From assembly GCF_000297055.2 (NCBI RefSeq), contig NC_022357.1, positions 2,634,501 to 2,698,500 of the forward strand: DNA of 64,000 nt, given 5' to 3'. Every line of letters starts with the position of its first letter. The stretch's first letter is position 1. A program made the translations under genes and the position numbers. This DNA comes from Sulfuricella denitrificans skB26. GTDB lineage: Bacteria; Pseudomonadota; Gammaproteobacteria; Burkholderiales; Sulfuricellaceae. This document shows, one piece after another, positions 1-8,311 of this stretch. The notes under the pieces were generated by a model, which saw only the letters and a program-made list of their open reading frames with translations, ran no database searches and was not told the DNA's origin.

Positions 1-13
1 CAAGCGAGACACC

Positions 14-619
14 ATGACCACCGTATCCGACCGTGCCAAAGACGCTATTGCCCGAATCGACGCCGCCAACTCGGAAGACCCCAACAAGGAAATATTCGAA
101 GGTAAGGAATACCCCAAGGAACTGCTGTATTCAGAGCGCATGACCACCTGGCTGAACAAGTTCGAACCCAACGCATCCGAGGCATTGCAGCTTGCCGCGC
201 GCGCCCAGCACATTTGCCGCTGGAAGATTCCGCGCAGTGATTACCCGATGAACCGCAAGGGCTATAACGACTGGCGCACCACCCTGGCGAAATTCCACGG
301 CGACACTACGGCCGCGATCATGAGGCAGGCTGGCTACGACGACGCGATGTGCGAGACGGTCAAGTCGCTGTTGCTGAAGGACCGCATCAAGCTGGGCGAC
401 CCCGATGGCCAGATCCTGGAAGATGTAATCTGCCTGGTGTTTCTGGAATTTTATTTCGTCCCCTTCGCGCCGCATTACACCGAGCCGAAGCTGATCAGCA
501 TCGTGCAGAAGACCTGGAAGAAGATGTCGGAACGCGGCCACGAGACCGCGCTTACTCTCGCCCCGCTCTGGCCGGCAGACTTGCTGGCGTCGGTGCAAAA
601 GGCGCTGGCAAGCGCATAA
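14..619 (+). CDS. DUF4202 domain-containing protein
   Basis: Predicted soluble protein of 201 residues that I recognise as DUF4202-like, a family of unknown biochemical function. It is rich in charged residues and has conserved-looking features such as the KEYPKELLYSERM stretch near residue 33, the RWKIPRSDYPMNRKGY region around residues 70-85 and an LEDVICLVFLEF helix near residue 135. There is no signal peptide or membrane segment. It opens with ATG just inside the window edge, so any upstream operon partner is not visible. The next gene is convergent. The family assignment is from memory of sequence character; no activity should be assumed. Confidence 0.75.
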   Translation: MTTVSDRAKDAIARIDAANSEDPNKEIFEGKEYPKELLYSERMTTWLNKFEPNASEALQLAARAQHICRWKIPRSDYPMNRKGYNDWRTTLAKFHGDTTAAIMRQAGYDDAMCETVKSLLLKDRIKLGDPDGQILEDVICLVFLEFYFVPFAPHYTEPKLISIVQKTWKKMSERGHETALTLAPLWPADLLASVQKALASA

Positions 620-747
620 GTGGTCTTTACGTCGAATGGTGCGCGACTCGCGCCGTTCGGCTACCGCCACTTTTTCATCAAGGCAAGAATCCGCTCCAGT
701 CACTCAGGCGCGCGCGGAGCAGAAGGCTTCGCATATTCCCGCCTTTG

Positions 748-1071
748 TCAGAAATGTTCAAATTCCCAGGCGAGCAGAAAACCACCAATGACCATCAATG
801 ATAGTCCAGCAAGAAATAGGATATCGGCATATTTCTCAAATTTTACGGCTCGCCTGACGGAGCGAATGGAAAGATAAGAAAGAAAGCAGCTAATCAGAAA
901 GATCAGGCCGGTAAAAGCCATGAGGTTATCGATAATGGTGCTGGCATGATGACGGGTTTCAATCAGACGCACGATGCCGATGACAGTAATGCATACCCCT
1001 GCCATGGTGGCGGAGGTCGGCAGGATGTGATTGGAAATACTGCCGTTCGTGGCACCAGGCTTGCTGTTCAT
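748..1071 (-). CDS. Small hypothetical membrane protein
   Basis: A 107-residue protein with about three hydrophobic segments (roughly residues 20-36, 48-68 and 84-102), so probably an inner-membrane protein. I do not recognise the family. Its ATG overlaps the stop of the upstream DUF599 gene by four bases (ATGA), which implies translational coupling and a shared transcript. The basic stretch SIRSVRRAVKFEKY between the last two segments probably lies in the cytoplasm. It converges on the DUF4202 gene with about 130 bp between them, in which I see no convincing terminator. Confidence 0.6.
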   Translation of the reverse strand: MNSKPGATNGSISNHILPTSATMAGVCITVIGIVRLIETRHHASTIIDNLMAFTGLIFLISCFLSYLSIRSVRRAVKFEKYADILFLAGLSLMVIGGFLLAWEFEHF

Positions 1072-1781
1072 GGTTTTCGTTCAACTTCCGAATCGTTTTT
1101 CTCCGGACCGTAATCGTCGACCATGATTTTGGGTGCCCGGTCGATTCGGTAAAGCACTATCAGCAAGCCGAGAGTGGCGATCAGCATGAAATGCGGCCCA
1201 AACAGCCAGAATACGATGGGCACGATGTAGTAATAGGCACGCATGCCAAAATGGTAGAACATGCCCGCCCGATTGAGGTGGGTTGCGACATGGGCAGGCG
1301 ATATGGCTTTGTGGTTGAGGGCGACCGGCACATTGATCATGTAGCCGACATGGTTGAAGACCCGAACCGACATCGAGAAGCTGAAGAAGGCAATGAACAG
1401 GTCGAGCAGCAACAGCAGCAACTTGGCAAGCCAAAGGCCAGAATGCTTGGCACCGATTGCGTTGAGCGAGTGCCAGGTGGACCCCAACCTGGCTTCCTGA
1501 CCGCTCAGGGTCAGTACGCCGATGATTAGCAGAATGGCGGTAGAAGCGAGGAAGGTTGCCGCCATGGTCGAGTTGCGCAGTGTTTGCACCGCCAGGATGT
1601 CCTTGCCCTCGCGCATGATGGTTTCGACCCAGGCGGAACGGGCCATGACGTTGACGGCAGCCACGGTATAAGCCGGATTTTTGGCCTCCTTGTATTTCAG
1701 ATAAAGCTGATAGGCAATGACCAAAGAAACACTGATTAGAAAACTGATCAGATCTGCGGCGTAAGAAGCGATGGAATCCAT
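1068..1781 (-). CDS. DUF599 family membrane protein
   Basis: A 237-residue integral membrane protein of the DUF599 type, function unknown. I chose the ATG at 1781 rather than the longer reading frame because the protein then starts MDSIASYAADLISF, directly into the first membrane segment, and a GGGA ribosome-binding sequence precedes it. The conserved-looking features are the NPAYTVAAVNVMARSAWV region after the first helix, a second helix near residue 80, and a long hydrophobic block around residues 115-135. Two further helices lie near the C-terminus. It is translationally coupled to the small membrane protein downstream. The family name rests on overall pattern recognition. Confidence 0.72.
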   Translation of the reverse strand: MDSIASYAADLISFLISVSLVIAYQLYLKYKEAKNPAYTVAAVNVMARSAWVETIMREGKDILAVQTLRNSTMAATFLASTAILLIIGVLTLSGQEARLGSTWHSLNAIGAKHSGLWLAKLLLLLLDLFIAFFSFSMSVRVFNHVGYMINVPVALNHKAISPAHVATHLNRAGMFYHFGMRAYYYIVPIVFWLFGPHFMLIATLGLLIVLYRIDRAPKIMVDDYGPEKNDSEVERKP

Positions 1782-2012
1782 GGATGTCCCAGGGTGGCGA
1801 ATAAATATTTTTGAGCGGCACGAGTTTTTCTCGGCCAGCATTTGAAGTATATCAAGGTTGGCCGAAGTTCTCTCCAACCCATTTCAGAATGGGGTCGAGA
1901 TTTTTCACAGGCATGGCATCGTCGTTTCCCGCCATCTTAATACTTAATCTCAGGTGAAAATCGAACTGCCGTTACCCCGTAACTTAGTCCACTCTGGAGT
2001 ATCCAACAGGAA

Positions 2013-2041
2013 AAGGCCGGTGAATTTCTTCACTCGGCCTT
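2013..2041 (-). terminator. Putative terminator after the pal-like gene
   Basis: An inverted repeat of AAGGCCG-GTGAA and TTCACTCGGCCTT with a 4-nt loop and one bulged base lies 26 bp beyond the stop codon of the lipoprotein gene. On the minus strand it runs into CCTTTTCC, a short U tract. This is read directly from sequence and is typical of a Rho-independent terminator, although the U tract is weak. Confidence 0.65.
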
Positions 2042-2067
2042 AAACAACACTTGCTTTGGATGAAGTT

Positions 2068-2586
2068 TCAGTCGCCCTGATAAACGATATCGGAACGGCG
2101 ATTTTCCTTCCAGCAGGATTCCTCATGGCAGGTAGCGCGGGGTTTCTCTTCGCCAAAGCTGACGACCTCGATCTGGCTGTCGGAAGCGCCGAATACATTC
2201 ATCATTTTCCTGACGTTATCCGCACGACGATTGCCCAGCGCTATGTTGTACTCGCTACTGCCTCGCTCGTCAGTGTTGCCCTGCACGGTCATTTTGGCGT
2301 CCTTGTGGCCGGTTAAATATTTGGAATGCGCCTCGACCATCGGCTTGTATTCCGCCTTCACATCAGACTTGTCCAGATCGTAATACACGCTGCGCCTGGA
2401 GAGGATGTTGCTGGGATCCTTCAGAGGGTTGACCGCCACCGACTGCTGGCTAGCCGGCTTGGTGTCCGCGCCAGCCCGAGATGCCGTTCCGCTCTCTAGC
2501 GCCGCCTTGGGCTGTTCTTTCACGTCCTGGCCCGCGCATCCGGCCAGAAATAACAAACTCAACAAGCAAACAGACAGACCTTGCAT
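2068..2586 (-). CDS. Pal-like OmpA-family outer-membrane lipoprotein
   Basis: A 172-residue lipoprotein: hydrophobic leader followed by the lipobox LAGC (Cys17), a spacer of low complexity, then an OmpA-C/Pal peptidoglycan-binding domain from about residue 65. Diagnostic features are VYYDLDKSDV, VQGNTDERGSSEYN, LGNRRADNVRK and KENRRSDIVY. The family anchors the outer membrane to peptidoglycan. True pal normally sits in the tolQRAB-pal cluster; here it follows a SulP transporter by 35 bp, so it may be a paralogue rather than the Tol-Pal component. Two cysteines near the C-terminus (TCHEESC) are unusual for Pal and might form a disulfide. An AGGGG ribosome-binding site precedes the ATG. Confidence 0.8.
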   Translation of the reverse strand: MQGLSVCLLSLLFLAGCAGQDVKEQPKAALESGTASRAGADTKPASQQSVAVNPLKDPSNILSRRSVYYDLDKSDVKAEYKPMVEAHSKYLTGHKDAKMTVQGNTDERGSSEYNIALGNRRADNVRKMMNVFGASDSQIEVVSFGEEKPRATCHEESCWKENRRSDIVYQGD

Positions 2587-2621
2587 GAATTGCCCCTAAC
2601 ATAATGAATGGAAAATATCTG

Positions 2622-4328
2622 TCATAGTGCCCGGCCTATTCTCGTATCGATAACCCCGCGCAAGAATAGTTGGTCGAAGGCTTCCTGGTCGCTGGAAAAG
2701 ATATTGTCGACACCAATTTTTTGGCTCAAACCGGTCTTGTCCATGACTTCTCTAACCTGTTTCTTGGGGCCGCTGAAACCCAAAGTAATCCCGTTGTTTT
2801 TTAACCGGCTGATCAGGGTAGAAAGCATCTCGACTCCCGATGCATCCAGATTATTGACTCCGTTGCATTTCACCAGAATGTGGTGAACCGATGGATTTTC
2901 TCTTTCGAACGTCAGAAGCGCATCTTCGAAATACGAAACATTGATAAAGCGCAGCGCCCCATCGAACCGGATCGCGCCCAGATTGGGATGCAGAAGAGGC
3001 AAGTTGTGACGGCGCGCATCGCGCAGCGTTCCGTCTTCGAACATTCCCAGATCGGCAACACGAGGCTGCATCATTCGGTAAAGCAGCAGTGCCAGCGAAA
3101 GGATGATGCCGGTAAGTATGCCGTTCTGGATGTTCGGCGCAAAGGCGAGCGTTGCCAGGAAGGTCACGATAGCTGCGATGCCGTCGTCGCGACTGGCGCG
3201 CCAGGCGTTGGTAATCGACTGGAAATTAACCAGTCCGATAACAGCCATCATGATGACGGCCGCCAGAACCGGCTTGGGCAAATGATAAAGCAACGGGGTA
3301 AAGAACAACAGCGTCAACAATACGAAGACCGCCGAAACAACCGAGGAAAGAGCCGTCTGCGCATTGGTTGAAAGATTCAGTGCGGAACGTGAAAACGAGC
3401 CGCTGACTGGCATGGAATGGCAAAATGCGGAAGCGATTTTTGCCAAGCCCTGACCAATAAGCTCCTTGTTTTCATCCCAGGGTTGACGGGTCTTGAGCGC
3501 AATTACCTTGGCACTGGACATCGCTTCCATGAAACTGATCAGCGCGATGACGAAGCCGGCAGGAATGAGCGACTTGGTTGCATTCCAGTCAAGCAGAGGA
3601 ATGCTGAGGGTGGGTAAACCCTGCGGCACGACCCCAACGACTTTCCCCCCCATACCGGCGTACCCGATCATGTAGCTGACCAAGGTCAGTAAAACCACTG
3701 TAATCAATACACCCGGGAGCCTGGGCGTCAGCTTCTTGAACGCAAGCAGCAACAGGATCGCCGAAAGCCCAAAGGCGACCGATATCTCGTGCATGGTATC
3801 GATGTGAATGAGCACCTGCCAGATATCGAGAAGGAAGTGGCTGGACTGTGCCGCCGAAATACCTAGTAGTGTCGGGAGTTGTGAAAGTCCGATAATAATG
3901 GCGGCGGCGTTGATGAAGCCCATCAATACCGGATTGGACAGAAAGTTGAGCAGCACACCCATCCTCAATGCGCCAAACATGACTTGAAACATACCCGACA
4001 ACAAAGCCAGCAGGACCACATAGGCATAAAACATTTCGCTGCCGTGAGCCGCCAATGGGGCCACGCTGGCGGCAGTCAATAGTGAGGTCATAGCAACCGG
4101 GCCAGTCGAAAGCTGTCTGGAAGAGCCGGTTAAAGCGCCCACGATAGTGGGGATCAGTGCCGCATACAGGCCGTAGTAGGCCGGAACGCCGGCGAGCTGG
4201 GCGTAGGCAAGAGATTGCGGAATGGCGACCAGCGATACGGTGACCCCGGCCACCAGATCTTTCTTGAGTGTGTCTGGGGATAGGGTCCGCCATTTTGCAA
4301 TGGGGAGACGATGAACCCAGGCGTTCAT
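2622..4328 (-). CDS. SulP-family inorganic anion transporter with STAS domain
   Basis: A 568-residue inner-membrane transporter of the SulP (SLC26) family, which moves sulfate, bicarbonate or other anions. The N-terminal part has the family signature around residues 20-60 (LVAGVTVSLVAIPQSLAYA, then YGLYAALIP) and about 10-12 hydrophobic segments up to residue 410. The C-terminal STAS domain (about 440-560) contains VKCNGVNNLDASGVEML, the usual regulatory fold. Substrate cannot be read from sequence. Its ATG overlaps the stop of a small upstream ORF by four bases, and a Pal-like lipoprotein follows 35 bp downstream, so the three form one transcription unit. A second SulP paralogue lies at 20.6 kb. 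Confidence 0.92.
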   Translation of the reverse strand: MNAWVHRLPIAKWRTLSPDTLKKDLVAGVTVSLVAIPQSLAYAQLAGVPAYYGLYAALIPTIVGALTGSSRQLSTGPVAMTSLLTAASVAPLAAHGSEMFYAYVVLLALLSGMFQVMFGALRMGVLLNFLSNPVLMGFINAAAIIIGLSQLPTLLGISAAQSSHFLLDIWQVLIHIDTMHEISVAFGLSAILLLLAFKKLTPRLPGVLITVVLLTLVSYMIGYAGMGGKVVGVVPQGLPTLSIPLLDWNATKSLIPAGFVIALISFMEAMSSAKVIALKTRQPWDENKELIGQGLAKIASAFCHSMPVSGSFSRSALNLSTNAQTALSSVVSAVFVLLTLLFFTPLLYHLPKPVLAAVIMMAVIGLVNFQSITNAWRASRDDGIAAIVTFLATLAFAPNIQNGILTGIILSLALLLYRMMQPRVADLGMFEDGTLRDARRHNLPLLHPNLGAIRFDGALRFINVSYFEDALLTFERENPSVHHILVKCNGVNNLDASGVEMLSTLISRLKNNGITLGFSGPKKQVREVMDKTGLSQKIGVDNIFSSDQEAFDQLFLRGVIDTRIGRAL

Positions 4329-4579
4329 TGTTTTTTCATCGCCTTGTTTTGATCGAGCATCTCCTGAACCTTATCCAGGTTTCCCGCCTCGGCGTAAGAA
4401 ATTGCCGTAAACAGCCGATCCAGCCCTCGAAAAAAATTCGTTACCGCTAATCGCACGGTAACCAGCGGAGAATCGAAACCATGGATAGTTTCGGAAGGGT
4501 ATTCCATGAAAGAGGTTGATGCCGAAGATATTCTCATTTTGATCGCTCGCAGATAGGTTGGCTGATGCCGGAACCTCAT
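4325..4579 (-). CDS. Small hypothetical protein coupled to SulP
   Basis: An 84-residue soluble protein that I do not recognise. The C-terminal half is predicted to be helical and amphipathic (FFRGLDRLFTAISYAEAGNLDKVQEMLDQ), resembling a single helical hairpin or TPR-like unit. The stop codon overlaps the SulP start (ATGA), which supports it being real and co-translated. Start choice is uncertain: ATG at 4579 is taken, with in-frame ATGs at 4537 and 4507 as alternatives; none has a strong ribosome-binding site. It is the first gene after a regulatory-looking intergenic region. Confidence 0.55.
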   Translation of the reverse strand: MRFRHQPTYLRAIKMRISSASTSFMEYPSETIHGFDSPLVTVRLAVTNFFRGLDRLFTAISYAEAGNLDKVQEMLDQNKAMKKQ

Positions 4580-4619
4580 CACAACAAGCGGTGATTTAAA
4601 GGTGCGCGGCCCCGCATCG

Positions 4620-4648
4620 GCAGGCTGAATTTAGTTAAATCAGCCTGC
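4620..4648. repeat. Inverted repeat in the SulP operon leader
   Basis: GCAGGCTGA at 4620-4628 pairs perfectly with TCAGCCTGC at 4640-4648, and the AT-rich interior extends the stem with one bulge. There is no U tract on either strand. It could be a terminator remnant for the upstream kinase gene, an operator, or an mRNA leader hairpin of the SulP operon. Confidence 0.5.
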
Positions 4649-4681
4649 TTCAAGTTACGAGGCAATCGTACAATGACAGCC

Positions 4682-4719
4682 GTCAATGGAACGTCAAGGA
4701 AGTGTCAAGGGAGCGTTAA
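4682..4719 (-). promoter_or_regulatory. Four 11-bp-spaced direct repeats, putative response-regulator box
   Basis: On the plus strand GTCAA occurs at 4682, 4693 and 4704 and GTTAA at 4715, exactly 11 bp apart. Read on the minus strand, toward the SulP operon, this is CTTAA-N6-CTTGA-N6-CTTGA-N6-ATTGA. OmpR/PmrA/PhoB-type regulators bind direct repeats with this one-turn spacing, and PmrA boxes are CTTAA-N6-CTTAA. A TACGAT -10-like hexamer lies about 10 bp downstream. The adjacent OmpR-type regulator is the obvious candidate; that assignment is inference. Confidence 0.55.
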
Positions 4720-4734
4720 GCCGGCTAAGAAGTT

Positions 4735-6009
4735 TCAAGAGTTTCCGATGAAGAACAACTGGGCGGCAGTGCCGCGACCTTCAGTACTGTCGATGACTGT
4801 CTCCCATCCGTACCGGTCGCAGATGCGCTTGACCAGAGACAATCCGATTCCAGCACCGGTGCTGGTCGAGCCCTTGAAGTGCCGCTGGAAGACTTTACCA
4901 ATTTCTTCCTCATGGATTCCTCGACCGGTATCGGTCACCGTCAAGCAGTTGTCGTCCACCTGGATGAAAACCGAACCAGACTCGGTGTAGGTAAATGCAT
5001 TCCGGATCAGGTTGGCAATCACGATACTCAGAAGCGTGCGCTCGGCGGAAATTCGAGGGCGACTCCGGTAATCGATTTCGACGTTTGTTGTGGCGCTGAC
5101 GAGGTAGCGATGCGCCTCTACGACATCTCTGACTACGTCGCATACATCGCATTCCTGCTCGACCGGTTCATCCGAAGTTTTTTCCCGCGCCATCAGCAGC
5201 AAGGCGGCAGTGAGGTCTATCATCTGCCGGGCTGCACGACCGACCCGCGCAATGCGCTTTTGCTGTTTTTCGTCGAGACTATCATCCTCCTCCATCAGCT
5301 CGACGGCACCCTGGATAATAGCCAAAGGAGTTCTTAGCTCGTGGCTGACATCCGCAGTAAAAGCACGCTCCCGATCCATAAACGCCCGCATCCGCCTGAG
5401 GTATCCGTCGAACACTCGGGCGAGTTTGCCGATTTCGTCGCTGGAAAACCCCTTCGCAACATCCGGCACCTCGTCCTCCGGCCTGGCTTTGTCTACCCGT
5501 CGAGCAAGCGTAGCGACCGGCGCGACAACCCGCCCCGCCAGCCACCATCCAATTGCCGCAGAAACCAGCGTCATGATCAGGGCGCCGGCCACCAGGTAAA
5601 TCAGGAATAGCTCCTCGCGCTGCCGCTGTCGCATCTCATTGAACAGCATGACATAACGCTCATCCCCCTGATCTACGACGGCGACCCGGTAAGGAATATT
5701 GGCTAGCGTCAACTGATACTTTCCGGGGTTAAGTCTGAGCAACTCGGGCGGAATATTTTCCGCGCCCCTGCCCGGCACATGAACATAGCCGCGCACGCTG
5801 ATTGTCGCAGGCGGCAGAGAGTTCGGATTGCGCGACCGCCGGGACATATAATCCTCGATTTCCGCCCGCAACGTTTCGTCCATCAAGCGTTCGCCGAGAT
5901 TGTGCGCGGTAAAGAAAAGGCCTAGCGACAAGAGCAGGCTGACCAATGCGCCAAAGACGGCAAACGTTGATGCAAGCCGGAACCGAAGGCTGTGACGGAC
6001 GCTAGTCAT
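4735..6009 (-). CDS. Two-component sensor histidine kinase
   Basis: A 424-residue membrane kinase partnered with the upstream regulator. The start MTSVRHSLRF at 6009 is chosen because it overlaps the regulator stop by eight bases and places the first membrane helix (residues 11-36) correctly. A periplasmic sensor of about 95 residues, a second helix near 135-157 and a HAMP linker follow. The HisKA motif VSHELRTPLAII has the phospho-acceptor His at residue 223. The HATPase_c domain has NLIRNAFTYT (N box), DTGRGI and GAGIGLSLVKRI (G boxes). The signal is unknown. The overall organisation resembles QseC/PmrB-type sensors. Confidence 0.9.
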   Translation of the reverse strand: MTSVRHSLRFRLASTFAVFGALVSLLLSLGLFFTAHNLGERLMDETLRAEIEDYMSRRSRNPNSLPPATISVRGYVHVPGRGAENIPPELLRLNPGKYQLTLANIPYRVAVVDQGDERYVMLFNEMRQRQREELFLIYLVAGALIMTLVSAAIGWWLAGRVVAPVATLARRVDKARPEDEVPDVAKGFSSDEIGKLARVFDGYLRRMRAFMDRERAFTADVSHELRTPLAIIQGAVELMEEDDSLDEKQQKRIARVGRAARQMIDLTAALLLMAREKTSDEPVEQECDVCDVVRDVVEAHRYLVSATTNVEIDYRSRPRISAERTLLSIVIANLIRNAFTYTESGSVFIQVDDNCLTVTDTGRGIHEEEIGKVFQRHFKGSTSTGAGIGLSLVKRICDRYGWETVIDSTEGRGTAAQLFFIGNS

Positions 6010-6673
6010 CGCTGATTTGGTAACCGATCCCCCGCAGGGTTCTGATGAGTGACTTATCCGCCTGTTTGTCGATGGCATTGCGCAAAATGTGAAGGTGCGC
6101 CCGCAAGGCGTCGCTATCGGGAGGCGAATCGCCCCAGATGCCACGTTCAAGCTCTTCCCGCGACAACACCCGAGGGGATTGCCTCATCAGGAGTTCAAGA
6201 ATTTTTAGCGGAATTGGCGGCAGTTCTATGGTTCTCTCGCCCCGCATCACCTTGAGAGTATCAGGGTTGAAAGACAGGTCGCCGACCTGCAGAAGAGACG
6301 AACCCTCCCGCACTTGCGCACGGCGCACGAGCGCACGCAGTCGAGCCTCGACTTCCCTCAAAGCAAAAGGCTTGACCACGTAATCGTCGGCACCCGCCTC
6401 CAGCCCCGCAATCTTGTCGTCCAGCGAGTCGCGCGCCGTGAGCATCAAGACCGGCGTATGCTTGCCGGCTTCCCGCAGTCGCCGGCATAACGTCAGCCCG
6501 TCGATGCCGGGCAGCATCAGATCCAGGATGAGAACGTCGTACTGATTCGATGCGGCAAGATGAAGCCCGGTGATGCCATCTCCAGCCAAGTCCATATCAT
6601 GGCCTTTCGCTTCGAAATAATCGAACATGTTCAGCGCCAGATCACGGTTGTCTTCTATCAGCAGAATATTCAT
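6002..6673 (-). CDS. OmpR/PhoB-family response regulator
   Basis: A 223-residue regulator with a receiver domain (residues 1-115) and a winged-helix DNA-binding domain (about 125-220). Phospho-acceptor Asp51 lies in LILDLMLPGIDG, the acidic pocket is E7-D8, and the conserved Thr79 and Lys101 are present (VLMLTARDS, VVKPFAL). The effector domain contains LPPIPLKILELLM and the recognition-helix region SDALRAHLHILRNAID. It is co-transcribed with the kinase (8-bp overlap). Eleven-bp-spaced direct repeats upstream of the SulP operon and upstream of this operon are plausible targets. Confidence 0.92.
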   Translation of the reverse strand: MNILLIEDNRDLALNMFDYFEAKGHDMDLAGDGITGLHLAASNQYDVLILDLMLPGIDGLTLCRRLREAGKHTPVLMLTARDSLDDKIAGLEAGADDYVVKPFALREVEARLRALVRRAQVREGSSLLQVGDLSFNPDTLKVMRGERTIELPPIPLKILELLMRQSPRVLSREELERGIWGDSPPDSDALRAHLHILRNAIDKQADKSLIRTLRGIGYQISDD

Positions 6674-6731
6674 CGTAAATTCAAGTATCGCAACTACTCA
6701 GCCAAACCCGGCAAAATAATCAATACATCAG

Positions 6732-7241
6732 TCAAATGAACCGCAGCAGCGAAATTGCCAGGTGCAACCCCAAGTAGATCCAGAGGGAAATTGCAGTGGC
6801 ACTGTGAACCTCCCGAATGGCTGTCACGAATGTGGACATACCGCCATCGCCGGTTACGCCAAAATACAGGATTAGGCCGGTCATTGCCATCAGGCTCGCT
6901 ATCAGCAGTCCAAGCCCTTGCAGTGTTCCGGCCGACACCTGCAGTCGGCCTCTTATAGAGCGGGGGGTAGAAGATGGGGATAACCTGCGCTTGAACAACC
7001 ATGGATAAAGGACCTTCATGCCGTTGCTGGCGCGCCCGGACAGTTGCCATAGCCAGTGTACGATGAGTAAGGCCAGAACACCCAATCCGCCCATTCGGTG
7101 AATCTGAAAGAAAACGTCGCCCATTCCCCCGGTTGGCACGCCTAGCCTGGGCGCATCCATCATCAGGCTGAACATAAGTTGTGCGCTGACGCCAAATGCA
7201 AGGCCCGCATGGAGCCAGTAAGTCGTGCGGTCGTACTTCAT
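6732..7241 (-). CDS. Cytochrome b561-type membrane protein
   Basis: A 169-residue protein with four hydrophobic helices and histidines placed as in the bacterial cytochrome b561 family: WLHAG near residue 10, IHRMGG near 48, LIVHWLWQLSG near 60, and REVHSATAISLWIYLGLHL near the C-terminus. Such proteins bind two b hemes and pass electrons between quinol and periplasmic partners. It lies between a Sel1-repeat protein (6 bp upstream) and the two-component genes (58 bp downstream), all on one strand, so probably one operon. The electron partner is not evident. Confidence 0.82.
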   Translation of the reverse strand: MKYDRTTYWLHAGLAFGVSAQLMFSLMMDAPRLGVPTGGMGDVFFQIHRMGGLGVLALLIVHWLWQLSGRASNGMKVLYPWLFKRRLSPSSTPRSIRGRLQVSAGTLQGLGLLIASLMAMTGLILYFGVTGDGGMSTFVTAIREVHSATAISLWIYLGLHLAISLLRFI

Positions 7242-7247
7242 TCAGTC

Positions 7248-8105
7248 TTAGCGAGAGGAAAGTTTGTCAGTATTCTGGGGCGGGTGGGATTTTGACCACG
7301 AGGAGGCCGATACCACGGCATCGGCAATCTGTTTCTGCGACATTTTCGGGGCCAGAATTCTCATATTGTATTCAGCCAAATGGTTGCCATTGGAAGCTGC
7401 GACAGCGAACCATTTGTAGGCTTCTACATCATTTTCCGGTGCGCCTCGACCGTTCCAGCACATCATGCCCAGATTGTAGGCAGCACTTGCCAGCGCCTGA
7501 TCAAGCACCATAGGAAAAACCTTGATAACCTGCGAGCTGTCTTCAGGCGCATGCAAAACCTTTCCGGCCCCCGTTACCAAATCAAATTGCAGCCCCACGG
7601 ATTTTGGCGCGCTGGCGGCCTTGACATACCATTTAGTCGCTTCGACGTAATTTTTTGGTACGCCCAGTCCGTTCTCGTTGATAAGGCCCAGGTAAAAATT
7701 GGGCGCGGCATTACCCTGCACCGCCGCCTTTTCGAACCAATGTGCAGCAGCGGCATAGTCCTGCTTTGTACCATAACCATTGGCATACATCACGCCAAGG
7801 CCGAACTGCGCTTCCATGTCGCCATGTTCTGCCGCCTTGAGAAACCATTTAAGCGCTTCTGCATCATCCCTGTTTACCGACGCCCCTGCCTGATAAAGCG
7901 CACCCAGAACAGTCTCGGCGGCGACCGAACCGGTTTGGGCCGAGGCTTTTATCTCGGCCAGTGCTGCCGGGTTGCCCCCATAAGCCTTCTTCCCCAGTTG
8001 CATCGCTTGGTGGGAGTCCATTCCCTGTGCAATTGCAGCATCACTTAATGCCATCCACGCAATAATTGCCGCAACAACGGAGAATAATAATGATCTATTT
8101 GCCAT
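7248..8105 (-). CDS. Sel1-repeat (SLR) periplasmic protein
   Basis: A 285-residue protein with a signal peptide (start MANRSLLFSVVAAIIAWMAL, cleavage probably after AIA) followed by tandem Sel1-like repeats. Recognisable repeats are LGALYQAGASVNRDDAEALK, FGLGVMYANGYGTKQDYAAA, FYLGLINENGLGVPKNYVEA and NLGMMCWNGRGAPENDVEA. Sel1 solenoids are protein-interaction scaffolds. A longer frame opens at 8246, but the ATG at 8105 has an AAGGA ribosome-binding site and gives a normal signal peptide. It is the first gene of a probable operon with cytochrome b561 and a two-component system, so it may take part in envelope sensing. Confidence 0.85.
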   Translation of the reverse strand: MANRSLLFSVVAAIIAWMALSDAAIAQGMDSHQAMQLGKKAYGGNPAALAEIKASAQTGSVAAETVLGALYQAGASVNRDDAEALKWFLKAAEHGDMEAQFGLGVMYANGYGTKQDYAAAAHWFEKAAVQGNAAPNFYLGLINENGLGVPKNYVEATKWYVKAASAPKSVGLQFDLVTGAGKVLHAPEDSSQVIKVFPMVLDQALASAAYNLGMMCWNGRGAPENDVEAYKWFAVAASNGNHLAEYNMRILAPKMSQKQIADAVVSASSWSKSHPPQNTDKLSSR

Positions 8106-8140
8106 GGAATTCCTTAACAGTTGCGGGATACTAACTACGT

Positions 8141-8159
8141 AAACTGACGACAAACTGAC
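8141..8159 (-). promoter_or_regulatory. Pair of 8-bp direct repeats with 11-bp period
   Basis: AAACTGAC occurs at 8141-8148 and again at 8152-8159, exactly one helical turn apart and 36-54 bp upstream of the Sel1 gene start. Minus-strand reading gives GTCAGTTT twice, followed by a TAGTAT -10-like hexamer. The period is that of OmpR-family boxes, so autoregulation by the operon's own regulator is possible; the orientation differs from the repeats at 4682-4719. Confidence 0.4.
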
Positions 8160-8311
8160 AACCGGCTTGCCTGGATAATTTATGCCGTTTGGATTAGATG
8201 AACTGAGATGGCTAGCAGAAAAACTCGATAGGTCAGTTTGGGCCATTCGGAAAGGATTATCGCCAACCCGGTCAAAAACAGCCTGTCAGATGATGTCTGA
8301 ACAACTGCGCA

